Shown here piece by piece: positions 15,144-24,928 of a stretch of DNA of 64,000 bases (position 1 is the first letter of the stretch; each line of letters starts with the position of its first letter). Origin of the DNA: Pancytospora philotis (Eukaryota; Microsporidia); NCBI GenBank assembly GCA_023647555.1, contig JALRLY010000275.1, positions 140,957 to 204,956 of the forward strand, written 5' to 3'. Position numbers and translations under genes: made by a program. The notes below the pieces were generated by a model. The model was not told the DNA's origin, made no database searches, and saw only the letters and a list, made by a program, of their open reading frames with translations.

Positions 15144-18100
15144 ATGCGAGTGCAGCAACTTTTGAAGACGATGCTCGTTCTTACAGAGGCTTTCGTGAGC
15201 GCGCGCCTCAGCACCAGCGCCATTATAAACGCCTGTCAAATGAACTACGGAAACGGCGAGTTTGTGAATCTGGAGGGCCCGCTCAACATTCTCCGCGGGC
15301 ATCCCTGTGTCAACAACGGCATGATTGCGAAGCAGCGCAAGTTCGCAGCGCCGATGCGTCTCGCCTACGACCTTGCCGGTGAGGCGAGCAGGAGGGACGG
15401 CGCATGCACGAGGAATGCGTCCGAGGACGAGGTTCGGGAGCTCCCCGCTAGCAGTGATGCGATGGCGTACCTGTCCGCGCATTACAGAATTCTGAAATCC
15501 ATGTTCGCGATCGAGGACGATGTGGTGGTTGTGGACAAGAGCCCCCAGGCGCCGTTCTACAACCTGTACGAAAGCGAGCCTGATAGATGTCTGGAGCTGC
15601 TTGCCGTGCTGCTGGTTATTGCTGGCGGATGTGATATACGCTTTGACTCTGGCAGCGATGGCTGTAAAGCTGAGGGTGAACGAGCGATCTCTCTCGTCGC
15701 CTACGATGCTGCTGAGTCCTCCCACGTGCATGTACTGGACCTGGCGTTCGCAGATGATGCCACTATGGAAGCCGTGGAGTTCTTCGTCACGTACGGCGGC
15801 GCGAAAGCAAACCAGGTAGCTCGCTACGATCTCCACTACGCCGACAGCCCGAGCTTCCTCATACAGGCGTACATCTGCGAGTTCCTCGGAAGTATACAGA
15901 CGCACATCAGCGAGTTCGCCGCGAACTATGTCGCCCTCGAGTATATCTTCAAGGCAGCCAGAGAGGTTGTCGCGAAGCTTCCTGCAGACGGCCGCAATGC
16001 AAGGCTGAGGCTGCGCCTTTTTACAACTGACGTGAATTACGTGCGTAGATATAAGCAATTTGCAAGCTTTAGTGGGCTTGCAGAGGCTGAGGTAGCTTTT
16101 AACGGAGTGCAGCCCGTGCTGCTTAGGTACTGGAAGAACCTTGCGCATTGCAATTATAGCGACGGTGACGATTCCAAGAACATAGCTTCGGCGCTGCTCA
16201 AATTATGCTACTGTATGCTATCGCAGCCGACTTCCGGTTGGGTGAACACCTACTTACTGCAAATGCGACAAAATGAGCTACGAAGTGCGTTGGCAGATTT
16301 TTTGTTCCTAGCATTTGAGGCATCAAACGACCTTAATTTAGAAGGTTTATCCTCCGCGGATAAATGGGTACAAGTTGGGGAGCGCTATGAGAAGTTCCTG
16401 GCGCTGGCCCGGGCCAAGGCATCTGCAAGCGAGACCATTATGAACTGCTACGGCGGAAACATCCCCGCTGGACTGGGGACAGACCCCAAGGACTTTCTGG
16501 TGGTGCTCGCATGGGTCCTTGGCGAGCCTGAGGCGCAGCTGCGGTCCCTGCAGCAGCTGCTGAATGAAGCTCTCGACAGTGCAGACAGCACTCCCCACTG
16601 CGCAAAGATCAGCAGCCGTGTAGCCCAGCTGCTTAATAAGTTCTCGGCTCCGGTTCCCGGGGCTCATTTCGATGTTTGCGCGGCCTCCGACGGAACGCGC
16701 TTCGGATCGCTCTCGCTTTCCTTTAAGTCAGATGTTGGTGACATAGTTTGCGATTACGTCGTGAAGCTGGCCTTCAGGCCTGAAAAAGTCGAGATCGTGT
16801 ACGTGTCTCAGCACACCACACTAACGGGCAGGCGGCACGATGGCTTGCTCTCTGCAGCCCGAACAAAAACCACGCCCCACAATCCTGAGCACAGCTTTGC
16901 GACCGAGATGTCAACCGAGCCCAACTGCCCTACCCTTTGGATGATGATTCAAAGAAGCATTGAGCGCAGTCTTTATCCTGCCGCGCACCGAGCCCGTGCC
17001 GACGGATATGTTGAGGCGATTTACGCCGCCAATAATCCGCGGGCGTGCCAGATTGCAATCGGCCGCTGGATGGCGGACCAGCCGATGCAGTCGCTGGGTG
17101 GAGCTGTTAAGGCGGGGAGTGCGTTGCTTCCGAAGTTTAAGGATCTGCTGGCGCAGCATGCGCTCGCTCCCGACAGTCCGGTGGTGGCCGTGCTGGACAA
17201 CATCCTGGGCCACGCTGCGAGCTTTGACAATGCGTTTCGCGAGCTTTTCTCCGGGATTCTGCTCAGCCGTACCAATAGCCGCACCGATATTTTCCCAGGC
17301 ATATTCTTACCCGCAGCCGCGTCCTCGTGCAGCGAGCAGGAATTGAGTCCCGCTGCTTACGACCGCTTCCTCGCCAACTTCGCGAGCTACGATATTCCCG
17401 AGATGCTGCTTCTGCACGCAGAGCTGCGCGCCCGCGACAAGATTCAGACGGCCGCTAGCGTGCACGGCCCGTGGAACAGCGATGTTTGCGCGGCGGTAGC
17501 GAGATGCTTCAAGCTCCGGTACGATGTTAGCATCCGGTGCCTAAGCGGCGAAGTGTCCGGTGTTAGTTACGATATGTACGGCAAGCGTGAGCTGTTGAGA
17601 ACGGCTGCCGGCTCTGCCAACAAAGCGCAGGGCCTATGGAACAGCGATATTTTTGCGAGTGCGGTGAAGCGCTACAATCTCAGGCACGATAAAAGCTTCT
17701 GGGGCCTGAGCGGCGACACGCTCGAGGTTCGCTACTATAGGTACACTATCTGCGCCCTACTGGCCGCGGCTGCGCAGCCGGCCGAGTACCATGCTATGCT
17801 GCGGAGCGTTTGCGAGCACTGGAACGACTCGGCTAGCGTGTTTAAGGTGTACCTGTTGCTGCGAACGGCCTTGACAAAGCTTCCCAGGCTTGCACCGATC
17901 TCGCCCAAGCTCGTCGCAGACGTTTTTCCCAATGAGCATGAGCCCACAGCTGAGCAGGTTAAGTCGCTGCTGCGGGTCTTTGCCGTCTTTGCGTTCAAAG
18001 GAAGCGACTATCATGGTGTGTGCAGCGTGTTCCACGAGTACCGCGGCCTGCTGAGCCCAGAATACGCATGCGAGTTCGTCGCGATGCTAAAGAGCCGGCA

Positions 18101-18344
18101 CGGTGTTCTCAACTCCACGCCTCGTCCGATCAAAAATATATCAGACATCACGGCTGACGACCCGCGTATGCCGCCGTACTCCGCACTCACAGACCTGCTT
18201 AAAGACTGTCTCGATGATAAGTTTGATACGGCGATGCTTCCGCAGCGGGTGGAGGATCTGCCAAAGATAAGCATGCCAGGGTGCAATCGCAAACGGACAA
18301 ACATAGCGTTGCCTGACGATGATTCTAAGAAAATGCGCGATTGA
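15144..18344 (+). CDS. Large secreted family B protein, member 1 (1066 aa)
   Basis: Unrecognised large protein. With the start at 15144 (or the in-frame ATG two codons upstream) it has a signal peptide, RVQQLLKTMLVLTEAFVSA, and no further clear membrane span. It aligns end to end with the gene at 59828 and more weakly with 19025-22186. Conserved blocks are EGPLNILRGHPCVNNGMIAK (~residue 44), DSPSFLIQAYICEF (~234), EAQLRSLQQLLNEALD (mid), DSPVVAVLDNILG (~677) and VFPNEHEPTAEQVKSLLRVF (C-terminal). Residues ~775-884 contain an in-frame tandem duplication of 55 residues that begins G-x-WNSD. The gene ends with a short basic segment and TGAATAAATA, so AATAAA overlaps the stop. Secreted and lineage-specific; role unknown. 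Confidence 0.82.
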   Translation: MRVQQLLKTMLVLTEAFVSARLSTSAIINACQMNYGNGEFVNLEGPLNILRGHPCVNNGMIAKQRKFAAPMRLAYDLAGEASRRDGACTRNASEDEVRELPASSDAMAYLSAHYRILKSMFAIEDDVVVVDKSPQAPFYNLYESEPDRCLELLAVLLVIAGGCDIRFDSGSDGCKAEGERAISLVAYDAAESSHVHVLDLAFADDATMEAVEFFVTYGGAKANQVARYDLHYADSPSFLIQAYICEFLGSIQTHISEFAANYVALEYIFKAAREVVAKLPADGRNARLRLRLFTTDVNYVRRYKQFASFSGLAEAEVAFNGVQPVLLRYWKNLAHCNYSDGDDSKNIASALLKLCYCMLSQPTSGWVNTYLLQMRQNELRSALADFLFLAFEASNDLNLEGLSSADKWVQVGERYEKFLALARAKASASETIMNCYGGNIPAGLGTDPKDFLVVLAWVLGEPEAQLRSLQQLLNEALDSADSTPHCAKISSRVAQLLNKFSAPVPGAHFDVCAASDGTRFGSLSLSFKSDVGDIVCDYVVKLAFRPEKVEIVYVSQHTTLTGRRHDGLLSAARTKTTPHNPEHSFATEMSTEPNCPTLWMMIQRSIERSLYPAAHRARADGYVEAIYAANNPRACQIAIGRWMADQPMQSLGGAVKAGSALLPKFKDLLAQHALAPDSPVVAVLDNILGHAASFDNAFRELFSGILLSRTNSRTDIFPGIFLPAAASSCSEQELSPAAYDRFLANFASYDIPEMLLLHAELRARDKIQTAASVHGPWNSDVCAAVARCFKLRYDVSIRCLSGEVSGVSYDMYGKRELLRTAAGSANKAQGLWNSDIFASAVKRYNLRHDKSFWGLSGDTLEVRYYRYTICALLAAAAQPAEYHAMLRSVCEHWNDSASVFKVYLLLRTALTKLPRLAPISPKLVADVFPNEHEPTAEQVKSLLRVFAVFAFKGSDYHGVCSVFHEYRGLLSPEYACEFVAMLKSRHGVLNSTPRPIKNISDITADDPRMPPYSALTDLLKDCLDDKFDTAMLPQRVEDLPKISMPGCNRKRTNIALPDDDSKKMRD
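17466..17795 (+). repeat. In-frame tandem duplication, two 165-bp units, in family B gene 1
   Basis: Units start at 17466 and 17631, each opening GGCC..TGGAACAGCGAT. The encoded 55-residue units share G-x-WNSD, an A-V-x-R patch, LR-x-D and LSG spacing but are well diverged. The related gene at 59828 has a single unit. Confidence 0.75.
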
Positions 18345-19024
18345 ATAAATACTGAGGATCAAAGGATGTGCCATTGTCTTAGGACAACTCCGGCAAGTCG
18401 CCAATTGGCTTTTTTCTGGGGGTTTCCGTATATGCCTGTCTTTGCTGCTTTGCCATACATCAAATTGTAGGCGATGGCTCCGCGCGCTGAGAAGTACTGT
18501 TCTTGCCGACAAGCACACATTAACGCAGAATGCCAGCGGGTCCTGGGGTCAAGGCACGTTGTTGTCATTCGTTGCGCAGCTGCTCCCTTTCATGGATTGC
18601 ACGGGGTCTTAAGACTGTGCCTGGCGGCTGAGGAATAGGTAGAGCACAGACAGATTAAAAATGCACTTAGTAGTAAGCAGCGATCCGCTGAATCCAGAAT
18701 AAGATCTCATTCGAGTCGGCTGCTTCAGCGAAACGTACTAGTAACGGCATTTACAGCATAACTTATGATTCTGTCATCAGCTTCATAGGCAAGCCGTGTC
18801 TGATCGAGCCCATTTTACGCATGCACTGCCGCTGCACAATCTACTAGTGAGATACCAAAGAAGACAACTTAAAGCAGTGATAGTTTAATGAGGTAATGAC
18901 AGTGAGGTTTATCGAGCAATCTTGTGATTGGAGCCAAGGTTCGCTCGTATTGCGTCGACCATCACCTGTGAGCCAGGCCTGTAATCTTGTCTATCCTAGC
19001 TCATGATCCACGCGCGACTGACCG
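18345..19024. other. Intergenic region between convergent family B genes
   Basis: About 680 bases between the 3' ends of two family B genes. I see no conserved frame, RNA gene or repeat. Confidence 0.5.
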
Positions 19025-22000
19025 CTAGGCAGATCCGTCCAATATCTCTTTCAGATACGCCTCGACATCTCTGAGCTGCTCCTCGACACCCACAAATAGA
19101 TTTTCGTGCTCAGCGCCGGCGCCCCGGAAATAGAGGGCCTTGAGTTTGGCTACGAATGCGCAGAGCGGGCCGAGGGGCAAGTCTTTGCAGAATATACGGC
19201 AATGTTTCTTCGATCCTGCGTGGAAATAAGAATAGCTCTCCCCGTATGAGCTGGCTAATGCCGCGCAGTACCCAGCCGCGAATAGTGAGCCAAGGATGCC
19301 CCGGTAGGCGACGAAGACCTCATAGATGCCGTCGTACATAGCGTCGGTGCGCGCGAAGAACGCAAACACCCTCAGGAGCGCTTTGAGCTGCGGGCCCGTC
19401 GGCCCGTTGGGGAATACCCGCTCCACAGTACGCGTAGAAAGCGGCCTATAGTCGCCCAAGCCGCGGCTCCGTTTGGGCACTCCATCCTTAGAGGAACGGC
19501 ACTCCACGACTTTCCATGTGTCGCATATCTGGTAGACCTCTTCGTAGCGCCCCACTGACAGGGCCATGTAGGCCCAGCATGCCGCTAGCAGACAGTACTG
19601 AGCGCTCCCGGGCTCGCAGGTGCTGAAAATGTAGTTCTCCTTCATTATCTTTAGGGCGCCCTCATCGCAGTATCTGACGAGGGTTACGAACTCCTGGCAA
19701 TGCGGATGGGGGTATGCTAAATAGTGCTGGATGTACTTGACGGTTTCGGGATAGACGCGCTCCGGATCAACTGGTTCGCACCCGGCCATATCTCTGAGCT
19801 TTAGGTACCCCGCAAGCGTATTGGGCACTTTATACCGGATCAAAATGTCGAAAGCATGTTCCGGCGAGTCCAAGCTTACGCCCTGGTCAAATTGCGGATA
19901 CGCGTTTCGGGGGATTTCTAGCTGGGGGAAGAGGATGTCGCGCGTGCGGGCGTGCGGGCGCATCAGTAGTTCGAAGAACAGTCTCCTCGTGTGCCCGTCG
20001 GTGAGGGGCATCCTGCCGAGGATGTTGGCCACAAGAATAACCAGCGGGCTGCCGACGACGCGATCCTGGGCGTCCTTGAGCTGTTCTGCGACTCTAGCTT
20101 TGCGATCGGAGTCGGTAGACGGATCGTCGAGCTCCGCCTTGAGCTTGCGCGTTTGACCGAGCACCGCCGTGTTGCGTTGCACGAACGTTGCGAGCGCTGG
20201 GCTGAGCTCGTCGAGCGCCGCCAACAGATCGCCCGGCGACTGCATTTCGGCGCGCGCCATCCAGCCGGTGAGCGCGTTGTGGCACGCTATGGAGTCATCA
20301 GCTGCTTCTACCCTGCCGATGTGCGCATTCGGTAGGAACGTGCCATCGGCCGCGCTGAGAAGCCTCCTGACGCTTTCGTCGACAAGACCGAGGAGAGGCC
20401 TGCGGCCCCCATCCGCGCCTGCTTCGCCGTACGCCTCAAAAAATTGGCGCTCCTCCGCGCTAAGCACAATGCTATCGAGCTTGTGGGCAAACGACGCATG
20501 GCCGGGCACGAACTTGAGCACGACGGTCTGCGGAGGCGCAGCGGTGCCGCGCTTCTGCGGCTGGAATGACAGCTCCAGCGTCCCATAGAGCAGTGAGTCT
20601 GCCGCGTAGAACACCGAGTGCCTGGCATCAACGCACATCAGAGAAATGCAGTTCAGAGCCCTGGCGATCGAGGCGCTGATTCTGTCGCAATCGATGGGAC
20701 TGCCAGAGCTCGGCAAAAGCCCGTGCAGCTCCCTGGTCACTTCGTCGGGAAGCCCCGCGATCGTTGCCAGCGCCATCAAAAAGTTCCCCAGATTTCCCTT
20801 CAGCTCTACGCCGGTGCTCCCCGCATCGCCTCTCTTGTAAGTGATCAGGCTGCTTCCGTTTGCGGCGGCGTGCGGGTTGTTTTCGTCGTCCAGGAACAGC
20901 GTGAGGCCCTGGGCAACACGCGCCCACTCCTGGTGCACCCCAAGCCAGGAATCACTGTCGGGCTCGGCGCTTTCTCTTGCGAAGAAGGACTCAAACAGCT
21001 TCGTCGGGGCGCATCCCCTGGCTCTGAGATGCTTGAGGCTGCGCTTGCGCGTCTTGGGGTCGAACAGCAGGCAGCAGAAAAGGTTGTAGAGCGCTATCTC
21101 CGTGCAGTCGCTGTAGCTGGTCGCGCTGCACATGCTTTGGGAGGCTTCATCGTACAGGTACACGAGCTGGTTGTCCGGAGGCAGTTTTGTGCGGCTGAAC
21201 GGGAATACGCCGCGGCGGTCAATTTCTCTGATCCTTTCGAGCGCACCGTATGCCCTGGAGTACTCCGGGCCGATTTCACCGCCTGTGAAGAAGCGGCCAT
21301 GCACGGCGGCCAACTCGTCGGCGACGTAGGCCAGCCTGAGAATTGCATCGACGTGCCTGAATATCCTGCCGACGAACTCGTGGCTCCTTGCGTATTCGTA
21401 GCTGTACGCCAGGATGAGCGAGCCCGGGCTGTCCGAGTAGTGCTCCAGCCCGTACGCTTTCTGCACATCGGTGCCGCCGTGCGTGGCGAAGAAATCTACG
21501 ACTGCCAGCGCATTTTCGGCGTAGTTCGGCTTCCAGTTCTTCCCGGGGGCCTCCAGCGGCAGATTCAGCAGGACTTGGCCAGTTCTCTGGCACGTGAAAT
21601 CGATGCTCGCGGGCTTTTTATTCAGTTTTTTGGCCTTGGTTGCAGTATCCTCCCTGTGGACGTCGACTTTGACGACGCCGCGACCCACTTCAGCGAGCAC
21701 CAGGAGCATCGCGAGGAAGTGCGCGCGCTTGTCATCGCCGGGGAGCACGGAGAGGTACTTGTAGAAGGACTTGTGGTGGGCGCTGCTCACGTACACCGTT
21801 CCTTCGACGGCTCTAAACATGATTCGCAATGTCTCGTGGTACGCGCGCAGATAGGCCATCGCCTCGGGATCGGCGCCAGGGAGGTTGCGGATCGGCCCCT
21901 CCTCCGGGGCCTTTTCGTATACGTACGCATCGTCGGCCTTGTTACGGGCCAGCTTGTAGTCGACGGTCGCGGGGGCCGAGAACAGCCGCTTGTTCGCGAT

Positions 22001-22186
22001 GATGTTGTTGCCGACCAGAGCATGCGCGCGCAGAACGTTCAGCGGACCCTCGGGGTTAATGCGCAGCTCTTTGCCGTCGCTCGTTGCGCAGACGCTCCTT
22101 TTTACGGCTCTAATTGTGTCCTTCAGGCTGAGCCTGGCGGCGGTGAAAGACCCGGCGAGCAAAAGCGCTGTTGACAACACCCGCAT
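19025..22186 (-). CDS. Large secreted family B protein, member 2 (1053 aa)
   Basis: This is the most diverged of the three family B genes in the window. The start MRVLSTALLLAG is chosen because GGTACCC directly precedes it and AAAATTGCG lies about 20 bases further up. It gives a signal peptide ending near FTAARLS. Family blocks present are NPEGPLNVLRAHALVGNNII, an SDSPGSLILAYSYEY block at ~residue 252, PSSGSPIDCDRI (mid), GSPLVILVANILGRM and VFPNGPTGPQLKALLRVFAF (C-terminal). The protein is rich in Lys/Asp loops and has no second membrane span. It converges with member 1, so this is not a simple head-to-tail duplicate. A 518-residue opposite-strand frame over this gene is a shadow. Confidence 0.82.
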   Translation of the reverse strand: MRVLSTALLLAGSFTAARLSLKDTIRAVKRSVCATSDGKELRINPEGPLNVLRAHALVGNNIIANKRLFSAPATVDYKLARNKADDAYVYEKAPEEGPIRNLPGADPEAMAYLRAYHETLRIMFRAVEGTVYVSSAHHKSFYKYLSVLPGDDKRAHFLAMLLVLAEVGRGVVKVDVHREDTATKAKKLNKKPASIDFTCQRTGQVLLNLPLEAPGKNWKPNYAENALAVVDFFATHGGTDVQKAYGLEHYSDSPGSLILAYSYEYARSHEFVGRIFRHVDAILRLAYVADELAAVHGRFFTGGEIGPEYSRAYGALERIREIDRRGVFPFSRTKLPPDNQLVYLYDEASQSMCSATSYSDCTEIALYNLFCCLLFDPKTRKRSLKHLRARGCAPTKLFESFFARESAEPDSDSWLGVHQEWARVAQGLTLFLDDENNPHAAANGSSLITYKRGDAGSTGVELKGNLGNFLMALATIAGLPDEVTRELHGLLPSSGSPIDCDRISASIARALNCISLMCVDARHSVFYAADSLLYGTLELSFQPQKRGTAAPPQTVVLKFVPGHASFAHKLDSIVLSAEERQFFEAYGEAGADGGRRPLLGLVDESVRRLLSAADGTFLPNAHIGRVEAADDSIACHNALTGWMARAEMQSPGDLLAALDELSPALATFVQRNTAVLGQTRKLKAELDDPSTDSDRKARVAEQLKDAQDRVVGSPLVILVANILGRMPLTDGHTRRLFFELLMRPHARTRDILFPQLEIPRNAYPQFDQGVSLDSPEHAFDILIRYKVPNTLAGYLKLRDMAGCEPVDPERVYPETVKYIQHYLAYPHPHCQEFVTLVRYCDEGALKIMKENYIFSTCEPGSAQYCLLAACWAYMALSVGRYEEVYQICDTWKVVECRSSKDGVPKRSRGLGDYRPLSTRTVERVFPNGPTGPQLKALLRVFAFFARTDAMYDGIYEVFVAYRGILGSLFAAGYCAALASSYGESYSYFHAGSKKHCRIFCKDLPLGPLCAFVAKLKALYFRGAGAEHENLFVGVEEQLRDVEAYLKEILDGSA

Positions 22187-23754
22187 GGGTACCATTGCAT
22201 TTCGCAATTTTAATTATTAGTGCTTGGTGGTGATGCAAGTATACGTGTGCGATGATCTGCCACGTGTTTTGGCCTTCGGACAGACCTAGGGCTGGTAGAG
22301 CCTATTTAGCCGACGCCCACGATTTCAAGTGGTGGTCAGCCAAATGGATCTGCATGTCTGTTTTGCGGGCTGTGATCGGCATGTGGCTGGCCCATCTTTG
22401 CGTAAGCTGGAGCGGGTGCGCATGCATCGTGCTGCACCGTCTGCCAGTGTATGTGGACTCTGCTGGTAGTCAATTTTTTTCATGTCCTGGCGACTTCGTT
22501 GGAATGGGTTCAAAACTGCTCGACGAGTCGATTTCCTCGCAGATCAGCGCTGCCATTGTACAGAGTAATACGATCGGTCGGAATTGGCCACGGCCCCGTG
22601 AGCCAGCCTTTCCTGCGCCCGCGGCGACAGCAGCGAGGGTCCAGAGCCGCCGGCAGGCTCAAATTAATTGAATGAGAGACCGCAAACGCAGCTGAGACCC
22701 AATAAAGTATTATAAAGAGCATGTGTATGTGATTTTCGCGTATTATAATCAGCTAATCAGCACGCAAGGTGCCACAGTCATCGCGTTTTGGTGTGGTGAA
22801 AAAGGCGTGATTAAGATCTGCAAACGGTTGCACAAGCTTAGTGCCGCTGTAGCTAGTATTTCTGCAGTATTATCCATCTCTGTGTTGAACTGCGCTCGAC
22901 TGTCCTTGCATCTGGAGCTGTATTGGGGCCTTTTGGTCGCTGCGGAGAGAAGTGATGGGCTCTGACACGGGCTCGTGAGGCGAGAAAGCGGGTTGCGAGC
23001 ACTGCAGCAGTGGCAGATCAAACAGTAAATTGCCAGAACAGAGCATTTTCAGGTTGGCGAGCAGACTAAGGTGGTCCGAGAGTTTGGTACAGCAGGCAGG
23101 CCGGGTGACTGATCGTTGAAGCGATCAAATTTAAGATGTAAGGTGCAACAGGCTTGGAGATGTCACAGTAAAATACAGTAAAGCAGTTTAATAATGTGAA
23201 CAGGTATTTCGAGGCTGATTGATGGTATTGCGGGAGGCGCCGGGCATTTATACTGTGAACGAACTTAGAAAACTGATTGAGCACGGTTTCTGCAGCATAG
23301 TGGCAACGAGCACCGGAAAGTCTATTATCGAGAGACTGGCATTCTATTCTCTAAGTCAGTTTGATAAGAGCTGCTAGAAGTGGCGCTATCAGAATTCTGA
23401 GCAAAATCTTCGATCGGCATGCCCTGTCCATTCCTCGCGATGATTTTGAGCCCGGCGGCGCTAACGTGCACGGTGTTCCTAGGCGAGAGCGTGATGAACT
23501 TCTTGATGCGCTTACCGAAACTGGTGATATCGGAACTGAGCTCAAAGCGCTTTCGACGAAGCCGGTACTGCGGGGTCCTAGTCGCGCGGCAGCAGATCGA
23601 TCGTAATCATTCGGAACTGCACAGTGCTATCCTGGCGGTAGCGAGCGCATAAACCCTCCCGGCTCATATTTTTTTGTAGGCAGCCATTTTGGGCTGCTTG
23701 AAATCTCCCTGTTCGGGCAAATTTGTAACCAGTTTTTCAGGAGCAGCTCACTTC
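22187..23754. other. Long gene-poor stretch before the retrotransposon fragment
   Basis: About 1.5 kb without a gene I can support. Open frames such as 22252-22671 and 23361-23606 show no motifs. The bases next to the gap (about 23600-23775) may include the 3' part of the retroelement, but I cannot demonstrate it. A small hairpin (GCAGCC-ATTTTG-GGCTGC) is at 23680-23697. Confidence 0.45.
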
Positions 23755-23957
23755 TCAGTAAATTATTTTATGTGTNNNNNNNNNNNNNNNNNNNNNNNNN
23801 NNNNNNNNNNNNNNNNNNNNNNNNNCGCAGTCCAGTAGCACATGCTCCGGGCTCTCTTCGACTATTTGACCGCAGCCTAAACAGCGTCCAAGCTCGCCCC
23901 CCTGTATCCTGTTCATACGGACTAGATCATTGTATGTGAGCATAGTCCCAAGGGTTC
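23755..23957 (-). mobile_element. Non-LTR retrotransposon fragment (C-terminal CCHC region)
   Basis: The minus strand encodes HRTLGTMLTYNDLVRMNRIQ followed by CLGCGQIVEESPEHVLLDC, a C-x2-C-x(11)-H-x4-C arrangement. This is the zinc-knuckle found between reverse transcriptase and endonuclease in R2/R4/Dong-type LINEs. The sequence then runs into a 50-N gap. The upstream side of the element (toward higher coordinates) ends within a few bases of the first family C gene, consistent with a 5'-truncated insertion. It is a fragment and not a functional element. Confidence 0.65.
23776..23825. other. Assembly gap (50 N)
   Basis: Exactly 50 N lie inside the retroelement fragment, as expected when repeats break an assembly. 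The true length may differ from 50. Confidence 0.98.
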
Positions 23958-23958
23958 T

Positions 23959-24759
23959 ATGATAAATTCACTATTTGTTAGTTTAAAATCTGTCACTGAG
24001 AAGATGCACTCTACATGCTCTGCGATTCGTGACTACACGCGTCAAATAGATGAAGAATTTGGAAGTTTGTGCTCCCCAAGCTGCCCCGCTGATGATGGCG
24101 TTATCAATGACATTATAAATCGAATCTACAACTGCACTGAGGAGACACGTAGACAGTTATGCATGTCCCCCGGCGGTTCTACTGACGATAGAGTCCTTGA
24201 AAAAAGTATAGATGAAATCGACAGCCATCTTGCGGATGCACGAAGCGTGTTTCGTGGGGCATTTGGCTGCTCTCAGGCACAGCAGTGCGATTTGGGTAGC
24301 ATAGATGCCGAGGAGCCGAGTTCTAACCGGGCCGATGCCACAATCCAGTGCGCTGCTTCATCGAGCTCGGGAAATCCGGGGGTTATTGATGCATCCACGT
24401 CTTTGAAGCCTGCAGATACGCAGGCTTCTGTTGGTCCAGTTTCAAGCTTGCAGGGCTCTTATGACCGGGTGCTTTCCTTCGTATCTGAATGTTCTCGTGG
24501 GATGAGGCGGGAACTTAATCATGTCAGCGTGTATTGTATAATGCTTGAGGATTGCGTTGCAAAGACTCAGAAGATGCTTACCTTGTCCTATACTATGGAA
24601 ACTGGATGCGATACGAGGCTGGAAAGATTACAAAAAAGCGCCAAGGAGCTCCAAAGAGAGTGCGGAATCATTTGCGGAGCTATTGATGAGTCGATCAGGA
24701 GCGCTGAAGCCTCTCGCGTACGCGCGCGGATCGAACAGGTGCATCTGCTCGAGCTGTAG
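23959..24759 (+). pseudogene. Family C member C1-1, 5'-truncated
   Basis: The 266-codon frame matches C1-4 from its SLKYMIEAMHYTC region onward (here SLKSVTEKMHSTC), including SPSCPADDGVINDIINRIYN and the C-terminal DESIRSAEASRVRARIE block. The ~45 residues that carry the signal peptide in the other copies are missing, as is the AAAATTTTGCCCC promoter. Nucleotide similarity to C1-4 begins around 23966, immediately after the retrotransposon fragment, so the initial ATG at 23959 is a junction by-product. It also lacks the usual HHFS-type C-terminus and ends EQVHLLEL. The gene is probably non-functional or at least not secreted, although the frame is still open. Confidence 0.65.
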
Positions 24760-24915
24760 CTGGGCGCGCTGGCTCTACAACTAAATTAAATGGTTGTTCT
24801 CTATCTTGCTCGATGCACTTGCTGCTTCGGTATCCTGCGTCATAGTTCGCTGGCTTCTGAGCGATACTAGCGCCGATGATAACTACAATGGGGAAGCTGA
24901 TGTGGAATCAGGCGC

Positions 24916-24928
24916 AAAATTTTGCCCC
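24916..24928 (+). promoter_or_regulatory. Family C promoter signal
   Basis: AAAATTTTGCCCC directly abuts the ATG at 24929. The same 13 bases occur before 26138 (26125-26137) and 29125 (29112-29124), with one change before 30679 (30667-30678). C1-4 has an eroded version (GCAATGCTATACCCT). Confidence 0.7.

Noticed and set aside
20618..22174. 518-codon plus-strand ORF opposite family B member 2
   Set aside because: Same antisense artefact; the minus strand is supported by paralogy with two other genes.
22510..22722. 70-codon minus-strand ORF with hydrophobic start
   Set aside because: No promoter signal, basic low-complexity remainder and no paralogue in the window.
23361..23652. Overlapping plus-strand ORFs as further retrotransposon coding parts
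   Set aside because: I looked for the endonuclease pattern seen at 62.8 kb and did not find it in any frame here.
23680..23697. Short palindrome GCAGCC...GGCTGC as a terminator
   Set aside because: Six-base stem only, with no neighbouring gene end to assign it to.
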